From Lactarius indigo (taxonomy: Eukaryota; Basidiomycota; Agaricomycetes; Russulales; Russulaceae), in assembly GCA_025766275.1 (NCBI GenBank), contig JAFKAC010000001.1, forward strand, positions 1,426,001-1,490,000: a DNA stretch of 64,000 nt, in the 5' to 3' direction. Positions 33,696 through 45,788 of this stretch are shown one piece after another. The notes below the pieces were generated by a model. The model worked only from the letters and a program-made list of their open reading frames with translations. It had not been told where the DNA came from and ran no database searches. How positions within the stretch are numbered: position 1 is the stretch's first letter; each line of letters opens with the position of its first letter. Made by a program: the position numbers and the translations under genes.

Positions 33696-35039
33696 GGGGG
33701 GAACTGGGTTAGATGGGCCCCAGATTGCCAGAGATCAGGTAGAAATAACCAAAGGTGGAGTTGGTAGCAGTCCCGTGTGCCCTCAGGAACTATCAGCTAC
33801 GCTCATTCGAGTTGCGCCGACTCGAACTTTCTCGCACGTAATTTGGGAGACGTGATAGGCTTATCGAGGAATATCTCGCACGATGCCGATGAAACCAACC
33901 CAGAGAAGAGAATCAAGGTGAAGCCCCGGTCTGGTGTGCCAGTGGATCGCGACAGGCACCCTTGTGAGTACCACAACGGGCCACGGTGACCACGGCACAA
34001 AACACCACAATTTGAGCACCCTGAAGCCCTTTAGGCCGCATCGGAGTCCCTTGCGGAGTCCCACTCAGACTGGCACTACTCCGAATAGAAGCTAGTAGAA
34101 CTTGAAGGCTCTCGACGGTCGATACCGTTAGAATTTGCATTTTCATCAAGATTTTCATACTCACATGACGTAAAATTCCAAGTAAAATTCCCACTTGCTA
34201 TTGGAGTTGACTCAGGGAGGGTTCAAGCCAAGGTTCAAGCTTTCGAGCAGAGTCAATTGTTTACATGTACGGAAAGTCCACTATCGAAGACTTTTCTGGC
34301 TGAGTATGGAAATCGCCACCACGCAACCATACAGTATTCCCGGTTCACTTACGGTACAAGTATCGTAACCATTTACAGTAAATTGAACGTGTCGATCTTA
34401 CAGTAGGTCATGTGAGCTGCAGCTGCAGAAGCACGTGGATCAAGCTAGTAAGACAACGCCCTCTTCAACTTACAACCCTACGCTTCCCTTTACCTGATGA
34501 CAGAATCTTAGAAAAGGACGTTTCAGAATTCTGAGAAAGAGTCATTTGAGCAAGCATTTGAGATCTCCCCAAGGACTTTCCTGGGATCTTCGCTGTCAAT
34601 CTCGGCCTCCCTACGCTATTGCGATATGTTTCCTGGAAATGCGCATATCAGCTGCTAGGGTCGGGTGCTAACTACGTCATCAAGTGTTTCGACTACTACG
34701 ATGTAGTTTTCTATTTGTTTCTGTCTGGTAGGTCTTCGATGTTTGTCCTTCTGTGGACCAAGACTTTCTCGTGGGCGCTTGAGTGTAAGCACTGTGCAAG
34801 GTTTCCGTGGATCGGCTTGGACTTGTTTCTGGCTCTTCGAAATATATATAGAACATAGGGGGCTGGGAAGTCTAACAACCCGAGGACAGAAGCCCGCGGT
34901 AATGCAGATAAAAAAAACGGCACCACTCAATTCAGTAGAGCCGCATTAGGTTTTGTTCCGGCTCCTCAAAACACAAATAGACTGATATATAAAATTTAAA
35001 AAAGAATACTCGTGTTGTCTTTGCTTACTAAAAATGTCA
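33696..35039. other. Intergenic, no gene recognised
   Basis: Upstream region of Atg22 copy 2 and 3' flank of copy 3. The longest frames (34619-34858 and 33913-34194) are short, not conserved in the other copies and match nothing I know. Confidence 0.4.
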
Positions 35040-37309
35040 TGGTAGTATTATCTTTGCGCTAGTAGGTCCGCGGACCAGGTCTTCCTTGCATTGCCGAAGG
35101 ATTCCCTTTCCACCCCATTCGAGGAGGTAGCGCTTGCCACCCCACGCTGCCCCTTCTGGACGTCCGTGGCGAACCAGGTGACCAGTGACCTGCAGCGCAT
35201 GGAGCGAATGAGAAGGGAAATTGCCCCAGTTGTTTCTCGAATCGTTGACAATGTCCGCTTGAATCATGTCCGAGCCAATCATCGACGAAGCGCAGTTCGA
35301 AGAACTGTGTTGTTTTTCCTTGGAACGAAAGCGAGGGCGAGGGTATTAAATGGAAAGGTAGGTCTGGATCCGGAGAAGGGATGGGCTGGGAACGCATCGA
35401 ACTGTCAGACCCAGGGGGATATCTCAACCATCATCTTCTGTGAAAGGCGTAATATGGTGTTCGAAAGAGCCCGAACATGACATTGTAGACCCAGAACCCC
35501 CACATGTTATGGCATCTTGAGGAGATCGGCACGTCGTATATCAGCAAGTAGCGAAGTAATCGTCGAGACACCTGTTCGAACCTATCAGTCCATATCCCGA
35601 TAATTCCCCAGAGAGGGATCAAGATCGTCACCACGTTTGTCACTATGAACTAGACGCATTCAAATCACCATGAACGAGCGAGCGAAAAACGACAAGAAGA
35701 CCGGTCCGTTACCATCTCCTTCGTGTTGATCTTAAAATAGCGTTGAATGCACTTGCGGTCGACTTAATTGCCTTCGCAGGGCTGGGATAGGCATTCTGTC
35801 GGAATGAAAAGGGGAACTTGTCATCTTGGCAAGTAGATCACAGTGCGTCACCACGTCAGAGTCGCATAGTCATATTCAGAGAGATTTCCACCATATCAGC
35901 AAGGAGGAAGAACGCGAAACGGTGTAGTGCAACTATTCAAGCCACCTGGATCTAGTTTGGAGTGAGATACGACCACGACCGATAGACAGCTCTGGACCTA
36001 CTCCAAAGCCGGTGGCCAGATGTCTCTATCTTTGGTAGCTTTGACCCTGGTCGGGACTGTTGATATATAACTGCGGTGTTTTCATCGTCGGTTAAGCTGA
36101 TGAAGCGGTACGACAACCATACAACTACCATACCCACACTACACCAGAATCCAATATTCATTCATGCTTATATTTCGGGCATGAGCCGGCCACTATATCA
36201 TGTGAAGTTTGGGAGATCTTACAAGACAACGACATAATTGTTGACTTTCGGATTAGATCGGAGCGAAAGCAAGTCTAGCCCCAACGTCATGATACAGTCG
36301 ATGTTACTGTGGGTCTGCCAAATCATCGACAAGAGTGCAAGAAAGTTCATGACGCATCCTGTTCTTTTCGAGGCTCGTTAACTCCGGCTGATATTTCACC
36401 GCGATCGTACCTCTTTGAGACCGCCGGAATGCTGCGTATTTCGTGCTAGCAGGGGGGAAATGGCTTGCATAGAACACGAACGTGGAACCATACGAAACAA
36501 ACCTAATCATGTATAGTCCCATTACAAGGCCGCAGCGACTTCGGGCTATTTACCGAGGCAATTTCGCTGTTTTGCCTGCACATTGACCGGTGCTCGAGAT
36601 AGCTTGCGAACTGGGCCGTCCAACATATCAGGGTCACAGCAGGGAGAAGACACCTGCCTAACGTTCCGTAGCCAGCGGCCGAGCCGATGGTTGTGAAGAC
36701 CATGGTCATGACCTAGGGAGAGGTCAGGAACCAAGCCATTAATGTGCAACAGGAGAAACAGACATGTACAGAAAAACTGGTCCTATTGACAAACCAGGAC
36801 AACAGAGTCTACTGCCTTGGTACAGCGCCTCAGGGGAAGACGCATCTGCCAGAAGCGTTGGCGTCTAGATATGACGAACCTGGCCCATGCACGAGGTCAT
36901 AGCAGCTGTGGCAAGAAACCGGAAAAGAGTCAAGGAGTGAGATAAATGGGACCGGTGTGACCGAGAGGTTCATGAGGACGTACTCGAGGGGCCAATACTT
37001 TAAACGTCAACTCTACGCGCCTCAAGTTCTCGATCATCACCTACGCCTCGGATGGTACATGGCACGGAGAGATGTACATTATCTCAGCTTTAATACACTA
37101 ATAATAACTTGTGAGAGACATCGCGGATGACATCATGTGGGAACATACAATGGAATCATAGTTCCATAGCTCTCTATGGGTTACGAACAGGTCATCATGT
37201 ACAATAGCTAGGAAGTACAACAATGAGGACTTCAGAGGCAGTTATGTTTCCTAACCCCTGGGATAACGAGCTCCGGGACAAGATGTTCTGTAGGCACGGT
37301 GTGTGACAT
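35040..37309 (-). pseudogene. Atg22-like transporter, copy 3 (decayed)
   Basis: ATG at 37309 gives MSHTVPTEHLVPELVIPGVR, matching the N-terminus of copy 2, but the frame stops after KHNCL. Further pieces appear in changing frames: GLHNHRLGRW/GSAAGYGTLGRCLLPAV (near 36650), MGLYMIRFVSYGSTFVFYAS (near 36500), QQSRPGSKLPK (near 36040), NVVTILIPLWGIIGIWTDRF (near 35620), WGFWVYNVMFGLF then PYYAF (near 35470), and a degenerate VQKGQRGVASA near 35140. Order and orientation match the intact copies. Several stops and frameshifts rule out a functional product. Confidence 0.8.
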
Positions 37310-39004
37310 GGCAAGACCAGACCCATACAGTATTTAAGCTACGTGTATGAGAGTGGGGATATAGCCCGGAGGAGAAAGAGAGTGTTGTGACGCATGACTC
37401 TCGCTGGCATGCTGGTGGTCTTGGGCGAAGTGGGGCACGAGCAGAGGCATTGAGCACAGTAACGGATGAGGTGGCACGTGCTCATCCCTCTTTTCCGCGC
37501 CACCATCCACCCGAGCTGCAAGGTTGCGGCTGCTCAAAGTCTCCGACTGACACTTTTCTTTCTTTCACTCGCTGCGCCCAGTAATTTTACCCAGGGATCG
37601 ACGATATGGCCCATGTTTCCTGACCTCATCGACTCACTCTGGGATAGCCCCGTAGACTCTCACCTCACCGGCCTCACCCCTCACAGGCTCATCTCTGATC
37701 GAGAAACATTTTGTGCTTTCGTGCGGGATTCCTATGGAGTCCCAGCCCCTCAATTTATTAGGTTTATTGCTATATTATGCACTAGAATCTGTGAGACGGC
37801 CCTTCCGGCCGTCTCGAACTCACTCGATGCGTGTTTCCGAGTCACCAGAGAGGGTAATATTACTCGACGAGCAAAAAGGTGGCATCACTGTAGAAAAATT
37901 GAAACTTCTGGATACAGCCACAATATCTGAGAAAAGATAACGAAATTGTGTATGTTCATGCGGCATCATGAAATAATTACTGTTCAGGACGTTAGAAAGT
38001 TGCGTCGTAATAGAGTCTGCCCACAAATCAAAGCATCCCATGCATTTGTTCCTATGAAAATACCGAGTGAACAAAGCGAAGAATTAGACCGACGGACGGA
38101 AATAACGCAACTGCGGTTACAACGGAAAGAAGTCTTCAACAAAGATATCAAACCTCCGAAGTGTGTCTTATGAGGGCTCTGCTGATGTCACTCACAAAAA
38201 CATGGTATGAGTGAGAAAGTATAGGTCTATGTCCGGAATAAAGAAAGACCGCAGTAAGAAATGTATAGTAGACAACTGTGATTGATGGTAGTTGTGCGCA
38301 AACGAGCAAATCTTGCGTTATATCAGACCGAAGGAAGGAGATGAATTCCGCTCCTGTCGGACCCTCTGGCAATCTGTGCACGGGCTATTGCAAATGCACA
38401 ACTTTGTGCAAATTTCAGAGATTGTGATAGATCGCTATTTTCCCGACATTCTTTGAGCCCCGAAACATTATACTATGTACAATATGTCGTGTAGATATGG
38501 GATCAGAAAAAACATTGGAGATTAGTTGAAGTATACGACGATGGTGTAACAAAAGAACCAGAGGGGTGGTTTATGACAGGTCTCCGAGCACACAGATCCG
38601 GGCGATCTTCTAGATAAAATTTAAATCTTCAAATCCGAAGTGCTAGAGAATACATGTGGGTGTGCCTATGACAATTCTGGACTCACCAAATCAATGCGAT
38701 TGACCTGTAAAAAGAAGATATGCAAGGAGAACACCCGAGGAAGTGACGGAATTCAAACTCCATTTGAAAATCCATCGGCATTCACCTTTGCCCGCAGTGC
38801 AACTCTTAATACGTAATCTTATCTTAGTTTGCTCTGACCCAATGGCTTACGCAAAAGTCGCCCGGGAGCTTGCTTCCATGTGTCACTCGGCCATAACTAT
38901 CCTCCCTAATAAATAGCTCTCTCACATGTAGGAGCGACCTGACTCCCCGCTCTTTAGGAACTGTCACTTGGTGTTTTCCTTTGTCTCTGCTCCATCGTGC
39001 ATAC
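37310..39004. other. Intergenic upstream of the ABC gene
   Basis: A frame at 37607-37930 (MFPDLIDSLWDSPVDSHLTG and onward) and an overlapping one at 37713-37940 have no recognised relatives. Nothing supports choosing either. The rest is AT-rich and without clear features. Confidence 0.35.
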
Positions 39005-42000
39005 ATGGGTAAACTCGAGCTCGAAGTCGCCTCCAAAGGAGATGCCAACCTTGTGTCTATCAACCAACGCGATACCACTGGAAACGAGACGCGATCGTCT
39101 GTACTTAGCAAAGTCCATAAGTACGTCTTTGTCTGTGGATATGTGTTTGACCTGCTTAAAGATTCGTCGATCGATGGTCGTGGTAACGATCGTCTCGTAG
39201 GTTTGTCAAAGGTTTTGTTGTACCCCTCGATTTACCACCGCCAAAAGAGAGCATCGACGATGCCGATTATATTCCGGAGATGACAGCTGGCTGGTTTAGC
39301 CTTCTAACATTTGGCTGGATGAATAGCCTGATGGTGCTCGGATATGCGCGTCCTCTTGAGGCGTCTGACCTGTGGAAACTTCAGGAGCACAGATCCTCTG
39401 AGATTATCGCAAAAGCTATTCTCGACTCTTTTGGAACCCGCTGCATGAAGGTAGAAGAATATAATACCCGTTTAGCTAACGGAGAGATCAAGCCCCCTCT
39501 AAGATTGCGGCTCTCGTCAGCGCTGTGGGGACATGGCGAGGAACGGCTCAGGCAGTGGGTGGAGAAAGACGGGAGGAAGAAGCCTAGCCTCACATTGGCT
39601 ATCAATGACAGCATCAAATGGTGGTTCTGGTCAGGTGGTATACTGAAGGTTGTCGGTGACACTGCTCAAGTTACAAGTCCTCTGGTTTTGAAGGTGGGAT
39701 CCCTTCATCTACTGGTGTATCTTTTCTTCTGACCCAAGTGCCCGTCTTTCAGTCCTTTATCAAATTTGCGACAGATTCCTACGTTTCCCGTCGTGAGGGA
39801 TTACCGGCTCCACACGTTGGCTGGGGAATTGCTCTTACAATTACCCTCGTGATTTTGCAAATTCTGGGTTTGCTCTGTCAGCATCATTTTTTGTATCGCT
39901 CGACCTCATCTGGTGTTCTTGTCCGCGGGGGGCTCATCACTGCTATCTATTCGCGCTCTTTACATCTGACCAGCGGTGCTCGAGAAAGGTTGCCTAATGG
40001 CAGATTAGTGAACCACATTTCGACCGACGTCTCCCGAATAGATTTCTGCTGCGGATACTTCCACATATCCTGGACGGCGCCTATCCAATTAGGGATCTGT
40101 CTTGGTCTACTGTTTTCCAACCTCGGCCCGAGTGCTCTGGCCGGTTTCATTGTCTTTTTAATTCTTGTCCCGATACAGGGCAAGATTATGAAGTTCTTAT
40201 CCCGAATCCGACGAAAGACCATGAAATGGACCGATAAAAGGGCGAAGTTGTTGCAGGAACTTTTCGGAGGCATGAAACTTATCAAATTTTTTGCCTGGGA
40301 GGCTCCCTTCCTGCGCCGTATAGCCGGATACAGGAAACGTGAAATAAGGTGAATCCTAGTTATCGCACCCATTTCGTCAAGTGCTTCGTGTGAAATTTAG
40401 ATTCGGCTAATCATTCACATCAGCTACGTGCGGACGATACTGCTGGTTCGTGCAGCGAACGTGGCATTGGCCGCATGTACTCCGGCAATGGCATCAGTCG
40501 TAGCTTTTCTCGTATATGCAGGTTCTGGACATCAACTTACACCCGCCGTCATATTTTCGTCGTTGACCTGGTTCCAGTTGTTACGTTTGCCCCTTATGAT
40601 GCTACGTGAGCCGCACGATCTATTGAACTATGCCCACCGTGTGCTAATTCTCTCACGTCATAGCTCTGTCCTTGAGTGCGATTACAGACGCACGGAATGC
40701 GATTGGTCGTCTGCAGGAATGTTTCACAGCTGAAGTCATTTCTACGACACTTGTGCAAGACCCGAAATTGAAGTACGCCGTTGAAATCGACAACGCGTCA
40801 TTTACTTGGGACGGTCCCCCACCAGATCTCAATGAAGATAGGGAAGATAAGGGAAAAACGAAGATTACAAGTGGTCCCCACCCCAAACCCGTACCCGAAC
40901 CGAAAGAAGTCAAGGAAGGGGTACTGTTCAAGTTGAAGCATATCGACCTCAGGGTACCACGTGGACAACTCGTGGCCATCGTGGGGGCAGTGGGATCCGG
41001 AAAGACTTCATTGCTTCAGGGCTTGATTGGCGACATGCGCAGGAGTGAGGGCTCGGTTCGCGTCGGCGGATCTGTTGCGTATTGTCCTCAGAGCGCATGG
41101 ATCCAGGTTAGTCGTTGTGATTAATTTAACAAGGCTAGGTGCGCTGAACTTTCGAACAGAATGCTACCATTCGTGACAATATTTGTTTCGGTCGGCCATT
41201 TGAGGAAGGGCGGTATTGGAAAGCCATTCATGATGCTTGCCTGAAGCCCGACCTTGACGTGCTACCCAATGGCGACATGACAGAGGTTGGTGAGAGGGTA
41301 CGCAAGGAGCAATTTCTTCACCCTTATAATACTGATGTTCGCGTGGCGCAGGGTATCTCACTTTCTGGAGGCCAGAAACAACGCGTTAATATCTGTCGTT
41401 CAATTTACTCCCGATCGGATATCCTGATATTCGACGTGAGTGCCTCAGTTCCTCATTTGTTCACTACGTATACCTCATCTAGGATCCCCTCTCTGCTCTG
41501 GACGCTCATGTGGGAGACTCCGTCTTCAACAATGTCATCCTAGATAGCAGCTCCGGCGCTACGCGGATACTGGTTACGCACGCCCTTCATTTCCTGCCCA
41601 AAGTAGATCATATTTACTTTATGGTCAACGGCCGCATCACTGAGCATGGCGCATTCGACAAATTGATGGCCAATCGTGAGGAATTCGCGCGCACCTTCAA
41701 TGAGTTCGTTACGAAAGATCAGATTGAGTCCAAGGGAGAGAAAGCAGTAGATGTTGAAGATGCTAACGCTGACGAGAACACCAAGAAGCGATGGGCTGCA
41801 AAGCGCAGCGCGCAGTTCATGCAGGCAGAAGAACGCAATACCGGAGCAGTCAACGTCCAAGTGTACAAGCAATATATTCAGTCCGGAAATGGCGTGGTAC
41901 TCTTGCCCGCCATGCTTGTGGCTACTGTGCTTATGCAAGTCTCATTTGTACTATCGTCATATTGGTGCGTTATCTTCATGGCGCTAATTACTGATGGACG

Positions 42001-44385
42001 CTGACGAACACGAACACCCGCAGGTTAGTGTGGTGGCAAGAACGGTCCGTCTTTTCATGGTACTAAATCCAGCTCTGGCTCATCGCCACAGTAGCCAATG
42101 GAAAAGACCTCAGGGCTTTTATGTATACGTCGGGTTATTGTTCTAATTGACTTGTGTTTGACTATCCGCTTTTAGATGGCGATTTACGCAACACTTGGTC
42201 TTGGACAGGCAATAGTAGCACTCCTGCACGGTACTACCGTAGCATTTATCGCATACTCTGCGTCCAGGCGGATGCACGACGTATGTCTTTCGTGTTTCTT
42301 GTCTTCCCTATTTACCGGCTGGATAGAATGCTATCACCCGCGTAATGCTAAGTCCAATGTCATTCTTTGAGACAACGGTGCGTCTCCTCTCAGACGTGGT
42401 TCAGCCGCTCATTGCGTCCAGCCGGTCGGCCGTATCATGAACCGTTTCTCTAAGGACATCGATACGATTGATAATATACTAGCTAGTACGCACCCCTCTG
42501 GCAAGGTCTGTAGTCTATTCTGACCGATCTGATCCATTTTCAGACTCTTTCCGCACGCTCATCAACGCCTTCTCCGCCATAATTGGAGCTATCGTCCTAA
42601 TTTCGATCTTGTTCCCATGGTTCCTTCTTGCTGTCGCTGTCGTTTTTGTGCTTTATGCTATGGCTTCTGCATTTTATCGTACGAGTGCTAGAGAAATAAA
42701 GGTGCGCCCCCTGCAACTAAGATACAGGAATTGTTTTCTAAAGGTACCTGCAGAGACTAGACGCTATCTTGCGATCATCTCTATATTCTCATTTCTCTGA
42801 GACACTGGAGGGGGTTACCACCATCCGTGCTTACGGGGAAGAAAACCGCTTCATTAATGAAAATCGAGACCGGGTGAACATCGAGAATAGAGCATATTGG
42901 ATGACTATCACGAGTCAGGTGGGCCTTACATTGAAAATACTCGCGCCGGATCGATGCTGATTGTGAACTAGCGGTGGCTCGGTATTCGGCTCGACTTTCT
43001 TGGGACGCTGTTAACCCTATTTGTCGCAGTGCTCGTCGTCGGCACGCGCTTCAGCATCTCGCCTGCACAGACGGGTGTCACGCTGTCATACGTCATTTCC
43101 GTTCAACAGGTGGGTCAGATATCTTTGCAAACTGGACTGCTTCCTCAGGCCGTTCGCTTTATGGTAGGCCTTGGATTGGATGGTCCGACAGCTCTCCGAG
43201 GTTGAAAATAACATGAATTCCGTCGAGCGTATCGTTTATTATGCTCGTAACCTTGAACAGGAGCCACCACACGAGATTCCAGACAAAAAACCCCCCACCC
43301 CGTGGCCCATCCACGGGAAGCTCGAAATCAACGAGGCTGTCCTGAAGTATCGCCCTGAACTTCCGCAGGTCTTGAAGGGCCTCAGCATGAGCATTGAGGG
43401 GGGAGAAAAAATAGGTATTGTTGGACGGTAGGTCCCTACGCCCGACACCCGATCTATGCTCTGATAAAAAGTGCAATTCAGCACTGGTGCCGGAAAATCA
43501 TCCATCATGGTTGCGTTATTCCGCATCGTCGAGCTAGAGTCGGGTTCTATCAGCATCGATGGTGTCAACATCTCTAATCTTGGGCTTAATGATGTCCGTA
43601 ACGCGATCTCTATCATTCCGCAGGATTCCCCACTTTGTACGTAGAGCTGATATTAACTAAGTGCGTCTGATCTGACGAGTATTTTAGTCTCTGGGACCTT
43701 GCGGTCCAACCTCGATCCGTTTGGACAGCACGATGACACACGGCTCTGGGACGCCCTTAGGCGCTCTTACCTCGTTGAGGACGCTAAACGTATCTCCCCT
43801 GTGACGCCTTATGCAGAAGGCGAGGGGGAGCATCTTGGAACAGGATCTACGACTCTGAACACGCCGCGCTTTACTCTGGACAGCCCAATTGAGGAAGGGG
43901 GTTCGAACCTGTCTGTCGGCCAGCGTTCCCTCGTGTCACTTGCTCGTGCGCTGGTTAAAGATAGCAAGATCATCATTCTGGACGAGGCCACAGCGTCTGT
44001 TGACTGCGAGACAGATCGTAAAATCCAGGAGACGATCGCCAATGAGTTTTGCGATCGCACCATTCTATGCATTGCTCGTACGTATTCCCTCCTTTTTTCG
44101 CTGTCTTCCTCGAATTGACTTCGCTTCCCAGACCGACTGCGCACAATTATCTCTTATGACCGCATTTGTGTGTTGGACAAAGGCAAAATTGCTGAATTTG
44201 ACGCCCCAGAGGTTCTCTACGCAAAGCGCGGAATTTTCCGCGGGATGTGCGAATACTCAAGCATTACGCTGGAAGACATCCTCTGCGTCCGAAAGGCGCT
44301 AGAAGCTGCTGACAAGATTGCTTTGAGGCAGGCTGTGCAGGCTACGAGCGACGTGGATAAGGGAACAAGCGGACCTAACGCCTAA
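39005..44385 (+). CDS. ABCC-type (MRP/YOR1-like) multidrug ABC transporter
   Basis: Twenty exons joined at GT-AG sites sum to 4341 nt, an uninterrupted 1446-aa frame from the ATG at 39005 ([18 protein letters not shown]) to the TAA at 44383. Layout is the full TMD-NBD-TMD-NBD of the ABCC family without an extra N-terminal TMD0, as in yeast Yor1. NBD1 has Walker [10 protein letters not shown] (near 40985), signature [13 protein letters not shown] (41361) and Walker [17 protein letters not shown] (spliced near 41435). NBD2 has GRTGAGKSS (spliced near 43428), signature [15 protein letters not shown] (43908), Walker [13 protein letters not shown] (43968) and a spliced H-loop IAHRLRTII (44070/44132). 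The TMD2 coupling region reads [21 protein letters not shown]. It probably exports organic anions or drugs across the plasma membrane; substrate is unknown. Neighbours are Atg22 copies 3 and 4. Confidence 0.9.
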
Positions 44386-45078
44386 GCACGCCGCCCAGGG
44401 GAGCCGTTGGTCCCAAGATTCTCGACCTCTACTCTCCCTGTAGAAATAAACAATGTTTTTTGGCCCGCCGTGTTGTCAGCGCCATTATTCTTGCAATGAT
44501 CAGGGATTTCGACCCTTTGTTCTCGCGTTCCCGAAGGAACTTCGCGGGATGTGTTCGGTGCTGTACCGAGCTCAAGTATCGGAGAGTGATACTTTATTTT
44601 CATATACAGCGAACCCGCCAGGATAAAAGGTATAAGGTGTATAAGGTATAGATACATATATACCGTGGAGGCCTTTGGTGGTACTGCACTTTTTTTGTGC
44701 CCCGGGAGAGTGCTTTCTCACGTAACTCACAGCACGCTGAACATGCCCTTGCAGTAGTAATAACATTACATCACATAATCCATCAAGAGTTGGCCCATGC
44801 GTCTTGCCACGGGTCGCGTGGTTTGATGGTGAACAGTACGTTTCAACTTGAACCAAAATGAGGTAAATGAAGCTTGAAAGAAACGAGTATATTTACAGGG
44901 GTGTGCAGACGCAAACCCATACAAGGCATCGGCTCTAAAAGTAAAAAACCATTCGCGTATCAGAAACGTCGTCGTGTTTCACCCTTCAGCTTCTGAAATC
45001 AGAATATTCAGAAAGAAGAGGTATTGTACTGTGAAAGAAAGCACGAAATTTTTCGGCACCCATCTGTCCGCGTACCGA
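44386..45078. other. 3' flanks of the ABC gene and Atg22 copy 4
   Basis: Convergent 3' regions. The left part (44386-44600) is the source-type sequence for the relics at 11010 and 30390. The right part (44770-45060) matches the 3' flanks of the other Atg22 copies. No gene is seen between them. Confidence 0.5.
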
Positions 45079-45369
45079 CTAGATCTTCCCATCGCTCTTG
45101 CCTTCGCTCTTGGACGACTCGTTATCCTTCTCGTCCGAATGTACCGCGTAGTCGCTCGCCCCTCGCTGCTCCGCGGCCCACTGCACTGCCGCGTTCCTAC
45201 CTTTCGGCACGTCTATCAAGAACCACGTCACGAGACACCCGAGAGCAGTGAGAACGGCCAGGACTGGGAACGCCTTCCAGTTGTTCCCATTCTCGTTGAC
45301 TATCACCTGGATTACATTTGGTCCAATGATTGCTGCGGAGCGGCTGAACAGTCCAAATAGACCGAAAAA
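45079..45369 (-). pseudogene. Atg22-like transporter, copy 4: last exon only
   Basis: The last exon begins after an AG acceptor at 45370-45371 (FFGLFGLFSRSAAIIGPNVI), continues NGNNWKAFPVLAVLTALGCL and VPKGRNAAVQWAAEQRG, and ends at 45079. It corresponds exactly to the last exon of copies 1 and 2. Fifteen bases further upstream in the gene the sequence becomes the poly(A) tail of a LINE, so the preceding intron was split by that insertion. Any 5' exons would have to lie beyond the right edge of the window. Confidence 0.8.
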
Positions 45370-45530
45370 CTTTTGTTGTCGTTATTTTTTTTTTTTTTTT
45401 TTTTTTTAAATCCATTTACGTGCGCCTTGGGGCCTAATACCCTATGTAGCACGATTCTACTTGTCTAATACATATATGATTTGAGCGATCGTAGGTGGCT
45501 CTGATTATCGTAGTTCCCCCCCACTCCCGT

Positions 45531-45597
45531 GAAGGAGTGGCTTTGCTTCCTGTCAAGCGTTGGGTTGAGAGGGGCGGTTGCACCGCCTTGGCGTGAG
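45531..45597 (-). other. Two perfect hairpins in the LINE 3' untranslated region
   Basis: CCACTCC/GGAGTGG (45531-45550, loop of 6) and GGCGGT/ACCGCC (45583-45597, loop of 3). LINE reverse transcriptases often recognise 3' structures, so these are candidates, but no function is shown. Confidence 0.4.
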
Positions 45598-45788
45598 TTG
45601 CGAGCCGCGTTTGGGAGCTTGCGCGGTCTTGATGGAGTGAGTTGAGCTTGCCACTATGTCTTCCTCTTCACTCAATGTATCTTGAGTGGGCTTGTCTGGC
45701 CCGGCGAGTCGTGGGGATGTAAGGGAGAGGTGTGGTGTGGGTGGGTTGGCGTGAGTTGGTGTGAGGTGGTGTTGGTGCGTGGGTTTGA

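Noticed and set aside
37466..37940. Overlapping frames of 154 and 75 codons upstream of the ABC gene
   Set aside because: No similarity, no conservation in the duplicated modules, and two frames compete for the same DNA.
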